In this document: in pieces, positions 56,623-64,000 of the stretch
How positions within the stretch are numbered: position 1 is the stretch's first letter
Layout: each line of letters opens with the position of its first letter
NCBI RefSeq assembly: GCF_004116465.1
Contig: NZ_PDJV01000003.1
Span: forward strand, 124,001-188,000
From: Arcobacter sp. F2176
Lineage (GTDB): Bacteria; Campylobacterota; Campylobacteria; Campylobacterales; Arcobacteraceae
Length of the DNA stretch: 64,000 bases
Reading direction: 5' to 3'
The notes under the pieces: generated by a model
Told to the model about the DNA's origin: nothing
The model's database searches: none
What the model saw: only the letters and a program-made list of their open reading frames with translations
Translations under genes and position numbers: made by a program

Positions 56623-56693
56623 AAAATATATTTAATTTTCTCTTAGTAAAGTTTATAGTATAATCCACAAAAATTTACATAGGACAGAATAAT

Positions 56694-57881
56694 ATGATTT
56701 ATACGGCAGATGAATTTAAAAAATTAGTTGAAGAAGTTCAATCACAAAATTGGTACAGAAATCCAATAGGATTTGGTATAGCTAGAGTTGATAGGGGACA
56801 ATTAAATCCAGAAAAGATCTTACAAGCAACATATCCAGTTGTAAATTGGAATGAAAACCTTGGAAGTGCAGCTATATTTTTAAAAGCGTTAAAAGATTCA
56901 GGAGCAGATGTAGACACAACTAAATCAGAATTAGTATGTAATGTTACAGATGATTTTTTAACTTCTTGTATTGAAGCTTTTAGACCATTTAATCCAGAAG
57001 CAAAAGGTGATGCACATAGAAATGTACAAGTTATCTCATCACTTGCTACTTTACCTTTGGATTCAGGTCTTAGTGCTGATGATTTTAAAGTGGTATTTAT
57101 ATTTGAAGATACAAATCCTTTAACAGTAGAATCTGTTTATTTAAAACTTTATGCACTATCACTAGGAAAAGCAAAATTAAGAAGTCTTAATTTAAATGGT
57201 GCCTTTGGTGTATTAGAAAATTGTGCATGGACTGGAAGTCAACCAATTGAATTAGATTGGTTAAGAGCAAATGAAATTTCATTAAAAATAACTAATCAAT
57301 ATCCAGAAATCACTATGGTAGATAAATTTCCAAGATTTTTATCTCATGTTATCCCTGCTGATAATACAAGAATTTTGGAAACTTCAAAAGTAAGATTTGG
57401 AGCACAATTAGCAGCGGGAACAACTGTTATGCCAGGAGCTGCTTATATTAATTTTAATGCAGGAACTGAAGGTTCTGTTATGGTTGAAGGAAGAATTTCT
57501 TCAAGTGCAATAGTTGGTGCTGGTTCTGATGTTGGTGGTGGAGCTTCTATTCTTGGAGTTTTATCAGGAACTGATGGTGTACCTGTTTCAATTGGAGAAA
57601 ATACACTTTTAGGTGCAAACTCTTGTACAGGTACTGCTATTGGTGATAGTTGTATACTTGATGCTGGTGTTACAATCTTACCAGGAACAAAAGTTACACT
57701 TTCTGAAAAAGCAGTTGCTGCATTAAAAGAGATTAATCCAAGTAAAGAAATTACAACTGTAATGAAAGGTAGTGATTTTATTGGAGTTAATGGAGTTCAT
57801 TTTAGAGTAAATTCTCAAACTGGTCAAACAGTTGCTATGAGAAGTACTAGAGAAGTAAAACTTAATTCAGATTTACATTAA
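56694..57881 (+). CDS. dapD: 2,3,4,5-tetrahydropyridine-2,6-dicarboxylate N-succinyltransferase
   Basis: 395 residues, the long form seen in Campylobacter rather than the 274-residue E. coli type. The C-terminal half is a left-handed beta helix with hexapeptide repeats (VMVEGRISSSAIVGAGSDVG, SIGENTLLGANSCTG). It catalyses the succinylation step of the lysine and diaminopimelate pathway in the cytoplasm. Monocistronic. Confidence 0.93.
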   Translation: MIYTADEFKKLVEEVQSQNWYRNPIGFGIARVDRGQLNPEKILQATYPVVNWNENLGSAAIFLKALKDSGADVDTTKSELVCNVTDDFLTSCIEAFRPFNPEAKGDAHRNVQVISSLATLPLDSGLSADDFKVVFIFEDTNPLTVESVYLKLYALSLGKAKLRSLNLNGAFGVLENCAWTGSQPIELDWLRANEISLKITNQYPEITMVDKFPRFLSHVIPADNTRILETSKVRFGAQLAAGTTVMPGAAYINFNAGTEGSVMVEGRISSSAIVGAGSDVGGGASILGVLSGTDGVPVSIGENTLLGANSCTGTAIGDSCILDAGVTILPGTKVTLSEKAVAALKEINPSKEITTVMKGSDFIGVNGVHFRVNSQTGQTVAMRSTREVKLNSDLH

Positions 57882-57882
57882 T

Positions 57883-57919
57883 AAAAAAGGGGATGAGTTT
57901 TAACTCATCCCCTTTTTTT
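57883..57919. terminator. Bidirectional terminator between dapD and diguanylate cyclase
   Basis: Seventeen-base perfect stem with arms A6-GGGGATGAGTT and AACTCATCCCC-T6 and a tiny loop, giving U-runs on both strands between convergent genes. Confidence 0.92.
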
Positions 57920-57939
57920 ATAGCTATTAAAATATAATG

Positions 57940-59775
57940 TTAAAATAATTCTACACTAGTTTTCTGTTCTTTACTAAATCTTACAACCTTATCTCTACCG
58001 CTACTTTTTGCTTCATATAAAGCAATATCAGCATTTTTTGCCACAGTATCAAATAGATTTGAATCATCTGGATACATTGATAAGCCTATACTTACTGTCT
58101 TTTTAATTGTAGTACCTGCATAAACATCTATCTCATTTTCTCTTACTTTTGTTCCAATTTTATGTGCTATATTCATGGCATTTTCTTCTGAGTCAACACC
58201 AATAAGAAGAACCATAAATTCTTCCCCACCATATCTAACTATAATATCTGAATCTCTTACACTATCTTCTAGAACTCTTGATAAACTTTTTAATACTCTA
58301 TCTCCAATATCATGTCCATATTCATCGTTAACTGCTTTAAAATGATCCATATCTAGCATTAATAAACCAATTTTTTTCTTGTCTCTTTTTATTTGAGGAA
58401 GAAGTTTTTTCAAATGTTCTTCAATAAATTTTCTATTATACAGTTGAGTCAATCCATCTTTAAATGCAGAGTCTTCTAATGCTTGCATTAAAAGTTTTAC
58501 TTCAACAGCTGGTCTGGCTTCTTTTAAAAATCTATTTATAAATAAACTTTTATTTTTAAGTTCATCAAGTTCTTTTTCTGTGTCCACAACAAAATGTATA
58601 ATTAAATATAGGTTTTCAACAATATCAATATTTAAACAATAATAAAATTTATCTTTTTTAGTAAAGTATGGGCAACTTTCATGAAAATCTATTGAAATAA
58701 CATCACTTTTTGTTCTTGCTGCTCTACAAAGGTGAGGATTATCTTTTATTGCATCATGACAATAAAATGATTCTCCTTCACTAATTACTTTTTGCATTTT
58801 TTGTTTTTTTATATCTATTTCGAAAAAAGTGAAGTTTTTTAAATGAAACTTATTTTTAAAAACTTGAGAAATTCTCTGATAAATCTCTTCTTTTGTACTA
58901 TCTAGTTCCACTTGCTTTTTGAATTGATATAAATTTGATAAGTTATCGATTATATCTTTTGATTCATTGAGTGGATTTGTATTTAGATTAGTTCTATCTC
59001 TATACCCTACAAAGCCTTGAAGTTTTTTATCAATATCAAGGGAAGTATCTTTAAATATGGTAATTAAGTTATTATAATCATTAGTTACCTGTACTACATC
59101 AGTTGTTAAACCATTTGGAATATCTATTCTTTTAAATTTACCAACTTTAGCTTGATTGATATTATCTCTTAATTTCATATATAATGAAAGATAAGGATTA
59201 AATACTTTTTTAGAAAATAAAAATACAATAATTACCGCTAATAAAATAATAGTTAGTATGACATAGATTGACCTAACTCCAATCTCTTTTAAAGTACTAA
59301 CATCTAATACTATACTAATAGCACCTAAAGTATCACCTTCTTGAACATTATTATGGCATGCTAAACAGCTAATCTCTGCTTTATAAGGAATTGTAACTCT
59401 TACATTAGTATTAATAAAGCCTTCTTTTACAATATATTTTGTTTCACCACTTCTAATAACTTCTTTATCTAAGTTATCTTTTGGATTTTTAAAACTTCTT
59501 GTTTCAAATTCTGGATTTTTGATATTATCACTTCTTACAAGCCATAACTCTTTTATATTCCGAATAGCTGACACATTTTTCAAAAATTCATCTACATTAG
59601 AATCGTTACTTACATGCAAGGCTAAGCCACTTTTTATCACTTCAGATATTGATTCTGCTGTGCTAACTGAAGATTTAATTGACACTGTTCTTAGATTATA
59701 AAGTGAAATTCCTGTAATAAAAATAGCAACTAATATAAGTAGAATTAAAAATTGTACGATAATATTTTTTTTCAT
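57940..59775 (-). CDS. Diguanylate cyclase with periplasmic c-type heme motif
   Basis: 611 residues. Membrane segments at about 8-25 and 168-188 enclose a periplasmic domain that ends with a CLACH heme c motif (Cys137, Cys140, His141), as in heme-containing DUF3365/Tll0287-type sensors. A cytoplasmic linker follows, then a GAF-like region with four Cys (339, 350, 368, 380), and a GGDEF domain (LDMDHFKAVNDEYGHDIGD, RYGGEEFMVLL). It likely couples periplasmic redox, NO or O2 state to cyclic di-GMP. The role of the Cys quartet is unknown. Confidence 0.9.
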   Translation of the reverse strand: MKKNIIVQFLILLILVAIFITGISLYNLRTVSIKSSVSTAESISEVIKSGLALHVSNDSNVDEFLKNVSAIRNIKELWLVRSDNIKNPEFETRSFKNPKDNLDKEVIRSGETKYIVKEGFINTNVRVTIPYKAEISCLACHNNVQEGDTLGAISIVLDVSTLKEIGVRSIYVILTIILLAVIIVFLFSKKVFNPYLSLYMKLRDNINQAKVGKFKRIDIPNGLTTDVVQVTNDYNNLITIFKDTSLDIDKKLQGFVGYRDRTNLNTNPLNESKDIIDNLSNLYQFKKQVELDSTKEEIYQRISQVFKNKFHLKNFTFFEIDIKKQKMQKVISEGESFYCHDAIKDNPHLCRAARTKSDVISIDFHESCPYFTKKDKFYYCLNIDIVENLYLIIHFVVDTEKELDELKNKSLFINRFLKEARPAVEVKLLMQALEDSAFKDGLTQLYNRKFIEEHLKKLLPQIKRDKKKIGLLMLDMDHFKAVNDEYGHDIGDRVLKSLSRVLEDSVRDSDIIVRYGGEEFMVLLIGVDSEENAMNIAHKIGTKVRENEIDVYAGTTIKKTVSIGLSMYPDDSNLFDTVAKNADIALYEAKSSGRDKVVRFSKEQKTSVELF

Positions 59776-59819
59776 ATTTGCCTTTCAAAAAATGTATTTT
59801 AATATATTTATTATTAATG

Positions 59820-61124
59820 TTATTGAAATATGTCTGCAGGGTCTATATATTTATTATTTACAATTGCTTCGAAGGTTAAAGTTTCATCAACTCTACCTAC
59901 TACATAACCTTTTTTTATCCATTTTCCAACTTTTAGTGTCGGAGAAATTTGATCCAAATGTGAATAAATAGTATATAAACCATTTTTATGTTGAATAATT
60001 ACAAGGTTTTCCAACATACCAGAATTTTGTTTTGAATATACAACTTTCCCATCAAGTACAGAAAAAACTTTTGCATCGGGTTCATTTGTTTTTAATAGAA
60101 TTGATTCATTAAATAACTTTATTTTATAAACAGGATCATAATATTTACCAAATTTCTTTAAAACTGAATATGATTTTAAAGGAGCAATTGTTTTACTACC
60201 TCTATATTTACCAATTTTAACACCTTTAGTAGAAGAACCTAAAATTCTAACATCTAAATCAATTTCTTCTGCATTGTCTTTTTGTACTGATTCTTGTGTT
60301 TTTTGTACATTATTAGATTTGTTTTTTGCAGCTGTTGCTAATCTTTGTTCTTCTTTTTTCTTTTTAAGTGCTAATAATTTATCTCTTTTTCTTTTTTCTT
60401 CTTCTTTTTTTATCTCTTTTTCTTTTAAAATATTAAGTGTTGAAAGTAAGTTCGTTAAAGAGTTTTGCTTTTTTATTATTGTTTTTAATTCATTTTGATA
60501 AAGTTTGTGTTTTTCTTCAATTGAAGATAGTGATTCAGAGTGTTTATTAAGTAAATAATTTAATATTTTCTTTTTCTTTTCTCTTTTTTCAATATAAACA
60601 TTTAATTTTCTAATTTCTCTTTCATTGTCACTTTTATTTTGGGTTATTTGCATATATTGATTATCAATTTTTAACATATTATCTTTTGCTTCTGAAGATA
60701 ATATTTCGTAAATTTCACTTTGTGTTAATTCTTGTAATGAGTCTTTATTTGCAAGTTTCATAGCAACACCAGAAGAATAATCTTCAATAATAGTATTTAT
60801 TAATTCCTCTTCGTAATCTTTTTTCTGGTTTTGAAGTATTTTACCTTTGATGCTTAGTTCATCTAAGTTTTTTCTGGAAGCATTTAACATTTCTTTGTGC
60901 TCATTAATATCTTTTGTTACAAGATTAATTTCTTTTTCTAATTTTTTTAACTCTTCATTTTGATCTTCAATTTGAGTAGCTAAGGACTGTATTTTTTGTT
61001 CAGTTCTATTTTTTACATTTTTATTTTTAGATAATATTGTTTTATTATTTTGTATTTTATCATCAATAGAGCTAGCGTGAATGATAAGAGTGATAAATAA
61101 AGTTAAGTATAATAGTCTATGCAT
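59820..61124 (-). CDS. EnvC-like murein hydrolase activator (degenerate M23 domain)
   Basis: 434 residues from ATG 61124 (MHRLLYLTLFITLIIHASS signal peptide; the upstream ATG adds residues not expected before a signal). Residues about 20-290 are a long coiled coil; the C-terminus is a LytM/M23 fold. Of the metal ligands, only the HKNGLYTIYSHL segment is present; the first HxxxD and the final HLHFE His are missing (LTFEAIVN), so it should be an activator rather than an endopeptidase. Encoded directly after ftsX, with which EnvC-type proteins act at the septum. Confidence 0.87.
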   Translation of the reverse strand: MHRLLYLTLFITLIIHASSIDDKIQNNKTILSKNKNVKNRTEQKIQSLATQIEDQNEELKKLEKEINLVTKDINEHKEMLNASRKNLDELSIKGKILQNQKKDYEEELINTIIEDYSSGVAMKLANKDSLQELTQSEIYEILSSEAKDNMLKIDNQYMQITQNKSDNEREIRKLNVYIEKREKKKKILNYLLNKHSESLSSIEEKHKLYQNELKTIIKKQNSLTNLLSTLNILKEKEIKKEEEKRKRDKLLALKKKKEEQRLATAAKNKSNNVQKTQESVQKDNAEEIDLDVRILGSSTKGVKIGKYRGSKTIAPLKSYSVLKKFGKYYDPVYKIKLFNESILLKTNEPDAKVFSVLDGKVVYSKQNSGMLENLVIIQHKNGLYTIYSHLDQISPTLKVGKWIKKGYVVGRVDETLTFEAIVNNKYIDPADIFQ

Positions 61125-61935
61125 TTTTGATTTTATATCTAAAAAGTACTCCAAAAATTGTAACTATTGATATACCAAAAGATAATAAAAATAGCTTTAA
61201 AACCTCTAATTCAACAAAAATTTTTGTGTTTAAAATATCATTTAATTCAGCAGGCAAAAGCATGTTTAAATTATATGAAACAAATACGAATAATGATGCT
61301 GCAATAATAAAAGATAAAAAAGCACCATAAATAGCATGTTTTATAACAGGTGATGCACTATATAAAATAGAAGCACCATGTAATTGAAAAATCATAATTC
61401 TTTGATTATGTGCAAAAAACCAAATAGTAACTTGTTTTGAAAGAATAATTACTACAAATATTAGTATCAATCCAAACAATACGATTATTATATTATTTAT
61501 CATTAAAAGCAAAAGATAAATCTGATTATGGTTTTTTGAAAATATTTCTATTCTTTTTATATTTTTGTCATTGAGAAGTGAGGCTCGTATTTTCTTTAAT
61601 TCAGTTGATGTGGGAAAAGAGTTTAAATGTATTTCATAAAAGTGTGGTAATCTTTTATTTAATAAATCAATTGAACTATTTGATAAAGTACTTTTAACAT
61701 TGTCTATAATACTTCTATTTGATAAAGTATTTATTTTATCAACTTTTATTCCAGCTATTGTGTCAAAGTTTTCTTTTATCAAGGGAGTATGAGTAATTAT
61801 TACTATAGAATAGTCACTTGATATCTTTTTTTTATAAGTGTTAACAACATTATTTGTTAAAAGATATATAGAAAATGTTATTAGCATCACTGTTAAAGGA
61901 ATGACAAAAGTAAGAGTATTTTTAAGAGACTTCAT
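61117..61935 (-). CDS. ftsX: Cell division protein FtsX
   Basis: 272 residues, four membrane segments (first at about 10-27, last near the C-terminus) with the large extracytoplasmic loop after the first. It forms the ABC-like complex with FtsE and transmits its ATPase cycle to the EnvC-like partner. Overlaps ftsE by 14 bases and the EnvC-like gene slightly. Confidence 0.88.
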   Translation of the reverse strand: MKSLKNTLTFVIPLTVMLITFSIYLLTNNVVNTYKKKISSDYSIVIITHTPLIKENFDTIAGIKVDKINTLSNRSIIDNVKSTLSNSSIDLLNKRLPHFYEIHLNSFPTSTELKKIRASLLNDKNIKRIEIFSKNHNQIYLLLLMINNIIIVLFGLILIFVVIILSKQVTIWFFAHNQRIMIFQLHGASILYSASPVIKHAIYGAFLSFIIAASLFVFVSYNLNMLLPAELNDILNTKIFVELEVLKLFLLSFGISIVTIFGVLFRYKIKNA

Positions 61936-62584
61936 ATATTATTCCATCTTCAATTGATAATTGTCTAAATCTTATTCCAAAGTTTTTAGGTACTCTGTGA
62001 GTTACTACAACTACAGTGATTCCTAGTTGTTCATTTGCACCTTTTAGTAAGTTCCAGACTACATCAGCTGAATAATCATCAAGGTTACCTGTTGGCTCAT
62101 CTGCAATTATTATTTTTGGATTATGTGCTAAAGCTCGTGCTACTGCAACTCTTTGTTGTTCTCCACCACTTAGCTCATTTGGATAATAACCTTTTCTATG
62201 AGAAAGTTTTACATGGTTTAGTAGTTTATTTGCTTGTTCAGCTGATATTTCATGAGAGTAACCATTTATTTTAAGAGGTAACATTATGTTTTCTTCTATT
62301 GTCCACTCTTGAATTAATTTATAATCTTGAAATATAACACCTACATCTTTTCTTAGATCTCTTAGGTTTCTATTTCCTATGTGTGCTAATTCAAAATTAT
62401 CAATTATAAAACTTCCATGTTTTAATGCAATATCCCCATACATTGCTTTTATTAGAGTTGACTTTCCACTTCCACTAGCTCCTCCTATAAATATAAACTC
62501 TTTATGCCCTATGTGAAAAGTTCCTTTTTTTATGACAAATTTATTTTCATCATAAGCTAAATATATATTTTTAGCAGTAATCAT
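61922..62584 (-). CDS. ftsE: Cell division ATP-binding protein FtsE
   Basis: 220 residues. Walker [15 protein letters not shown]-loop VIFQDYKLI, signature [15 protein letters not shown], Walker [13 protein letters not shown]. FtsE motifs with a phylum-typical sequence. Gene order trmB-ftsE-ftsX-M23 matches Campylobacter. Confidence 0.92.
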   Translation of the reverse strand: MITAKNIYLAYDENKFVIKKGTFHIGHKEFIFIGGASGSGKSTLIKAMYGDIALKHGSFIIDNFELAHIGNRNLRDLRKDVGVIFQDYKLIQEWTIEENIMLPLKINGYSHEISAEQANKLLNHVKLSHRKGYYPNELSGGEQQRVAVARALAHNPKIIIADEPTGNLDDYSADVVWNLLKGANEQLGITVVVVTHRVPKNFGIRFRQLSIEDGIIYEVS

Positions 62585-63773
62585 TAGTTAATATCTCTTT
62601 CATTTTATTGTGAGCTTTTATATTACTACTTGTTGGAATTGGTTCACCTTGATAGTAAGATATAATTCCATCTCTTATTATTAAATATTTTGATAAGGGT
62701 CGGTTAAAAGAACCAAAGGTTATTTGAATAAGTCCAGAGTTTTTTTCATTTTCGATAAGGTAAAAATCTTCAATGTGGTAAAAATAATCATCAAAAATTA
62801 CAGCTTTTTGTGATATGTTTTCAAAAGTTTTTATTAAGTTATTTATCTTTCCAAAAGAGAAATCTTTATTTGGTTCAATCTCTTCATCAATAGTAAAAGA
62901 GTGCAAAGTTACATCATAAATATTTTTATTTTGCTTTTTCCATCTATCTTCATACTTACTAGATATTGGCAAGTCTTTATTTATATCAATTTCAATTTTT
63001 CCACTGCTTAGGTTTGTCAATAATTCAACACAAAAATCAAAATATTTTCTACTATCAGTTCTAAGTTCTAATGTTCCTGTAAACTTTAATACTCTTTTTG
63101 CTTCATATATGAAATCATTGCTATAAACTCTTCTGTGAGGTTTTTTGTCCCAAGGTACAGGGAAGTGAACAAATATTTTACCAACTGAATTTGATTTAAT
63201 AAACTCCATAAAAAGTCTAGCATCATAATTTACAATTATTATATTTCTGATATTAAGAATTTTTATTTGTTTAAGTACTTGTTCTATAGAAGGAGTATGA
63301 ATCTCTAAACCTATAAATTGAACATCAGGATTATTTTGTGCTTGATATAATAGGTGTCTTCCTGAACCAAATCCAATCTCTATTTGAATCTCATTGCTTG
63401 TTTCAAATTCATTTACAAAATATTCTATATCTTTTAAGTACTCTTTTTGAGGTTCAGCTTTTTGTGAAAAATTACTTGTATTTGAAAACAGTACATTTGC
63501 GTTTGTATGTTTTACATAAGTATTTAAAGCATCTTTTACAATTGTAACAGGAGTAACTCTTGTTATTTTATCTGCTTTTACTATTTTATTTTCTTTATTA
63601 TCTTTTAATGTTAATAAAAAATCTTTTGTCTGATTTGAAACACCTATTTTATACTCTGTTTTTTTAGGTTTTTCACTTACATTATAAGATTTTGCAATAA
63701 ACTTAAAATCAACACCATCTTTATTTGATGGTGTTATTAATTCACCATTATTATTAAATACTATGTGAGGCAT
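62571..63773 (-). CDS. trmB: tRNA (guanine-N7-)-methyltransferase
   Basis: 400 residues, longer than the ~240 of E. coli TrmB but usual for Campylobacterota. SAM site IEIGFGSGRHLLYQAQNNP near residue 140, FIGLEIHTPSIEQV, and HFPVPWDKKPHRRVY (a PDPWxKxxHxxRR-type block). Extra domains lie on both sides of the core. It methylates G46 of tRNA. Overlaps ftsE by 14 bases. Confidence 0.92.
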   Translation of the reverse strand: MPHIVFNNNGELITPSNKDGVDFKFIAKSYNVSEKPKKTEYKIGVSNQTKDFLLTLKDNKENKIVKADKITRVTPVTIVKDALNTYVKHTNANVLFSNTSNFSQKAEPQKEYLKDIEYFVNEFETSNEIQIEIGFGSGRHLLYQAQNNPDVQFIGLEIHTPSIEQVLKQIKILNIRNIIIVNYDARLFMEFIKSNSVGKIFVHFPVPWDKKPHRRVYSNDFIYEAKRVLKFTGTLELRTDSRKYFDFCVELLTNLSSGKIEIDINKDLPISSKYEDRWKKQNKNIYDVTLHSFTIDEEIEPNKDFSFGKINNLIKTFENISQKAVIFDDYFYHIEDFYLIENEKNSGLIQITFGSFNRPLSKYLIIRDGIISYYQGEPIPTSSNIKAHNKMKEILTNDYC

Positions 63774-63774
63774 G

Positions 63775-64000
63775 TTATTTATCTAATAGTTTAGGTAATA
63801 CTAATAGTGTTTCATCTGTTCTTTCTGAAACAATACCATTTTCATCAACTGCTTCAACAGAATAGTTATATTCAACACCTCTTACGATATCTTTGTCTTC
63901 AAATCTTAAGTCTGTAATATTTGTATACTTTTGTTTTCTTACTTTAAAAAAACCATCTTTTATAGTTTTATATACATTGTAAGATACAGCTCTATTATCT
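63775..64000 (-). CDS. Fibronectin type III domain protein, FlpA-like, partial at right edge
   Basis: The last 75 codons are visible, ending KLLDK and stop two bases before trmB. YNVYKTIKDGFFKV and GVEYNYSVEAVDENGIVSERT are fibronectin type III strands (the Tyr/Val..Asp pattern of F and G strands). In Campylobacter the fibronectin-binding lipoprotein FlpA precedes trmB, which supports the call. The signal sequence lies outside the window. Confidence 0.75.
   Translation of the reverse strand, partial: DNRAVSYNVYKTIKDGFFKVRKQKYTNITDLRFEDKDIVRGVEYNYSVEAVDENGIVSERTDETLLVLPKLLDK

Noticed and set aside
59820-61124. Active M23 endopeptidase
   Set aside because: Two of three metal-ligand motifs are missing, so an activator role is more likely.
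1-64000. CRISPR arrays, tRNA/rRNA genes, prophage or plasmid origins
   Set aside because: No regularly spaced repeats, no cloverleaf or rRNA-like segments, and no integrase, phage or replication-initiator genes were seen by eye; a covariance-model scan would be needed to exclude short RNAs.

Overview
The window is AT-rich, uses ATG, GTG and TTG starts, and reads as the chromosome of an Arcobacter-like member of the Campylobacterota. The evidence is the hydABCDE hydrogenase layout, the right-hand order FlpA-like / trmB / ftsE / ftsX / M23 peptidase (known from Campylobacter), the long form of DapD, and many small genes typical of this group. No rRNA, tRNA, CRISPR array or intact insertion sequence was found. 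The genus call is inference from gene order and protein character, not from a marker gene.

Layout. 1-8986 (minus strand) is a fatty-acid degradation operon: an acyltransferase/hydrolase fusion cut by the left edge, then fadE, fadJ-type, fadI-type and fadD-type genes. Next is acnB (plus), separated from fadD by 385 bases holding several TTGTACAA-type dyads. 11967-17570 (minus) is a glpR - ugpC - ugpB - ugpA - ugpE - HAD phosphatase operon for an organophosphate such as glycerol-3-phosphate. 17774-35163 is the hydrogenase block. It starts with a TetR regulator translationally coupled to a cytoplasmic hydrogenase pair that lacks a Tat signal and the C-terminal processing peptide, so it looks like an H2 sensor. 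Two complete, diverged membrane-bound uptake hydrogenase operons (hydABCDE) and hypF follow. 35339-40769 holds a chemoreceptor and small or accessory genes. 40885-46275 is the maturation cluster: a His-rich NifX-like protein, hypB, hypC, hypD, two unexpected genes, hypE and hypA. 46367-52980 holds a diguanylate cyclase and the livJ-HMGF branched-chain amino-acid transporter. 53055-57881 has small genes, a pilin-like protein, priA and dapD. 57940-64000 (minus) has a heme-c diguanylate cyclase, an EnvC-like protein, ftsX, ftsE, trmB and an FlpA-like gene cut by the right edge.

How it fits together. Hyp proteins build the NiFe(CN)2CO site of three hydrogenases. HydD proteases mature the two exported large subunits, and HydC cytochromes b pass electrons to the quinone pool. 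The HydE proteins align along their whole length with HypF but have lost its catalytic motifs, so they look like HypF-derived pseudoenzymes. Seven copies of a palindrome built on TGAAY half-sites lie at tetR, after the sensor pair, before hydA1, three times before hydA2, and before hypB. This outlines a candidate H2-responsive regulon in which a TetR protein, rather than the usual histidine kinase and response regulator, would act with the sensor hydrogenase. This TetR/sensor circuit is the best candidate for an undescribed system in the window. Its wiring is inferred and untested.
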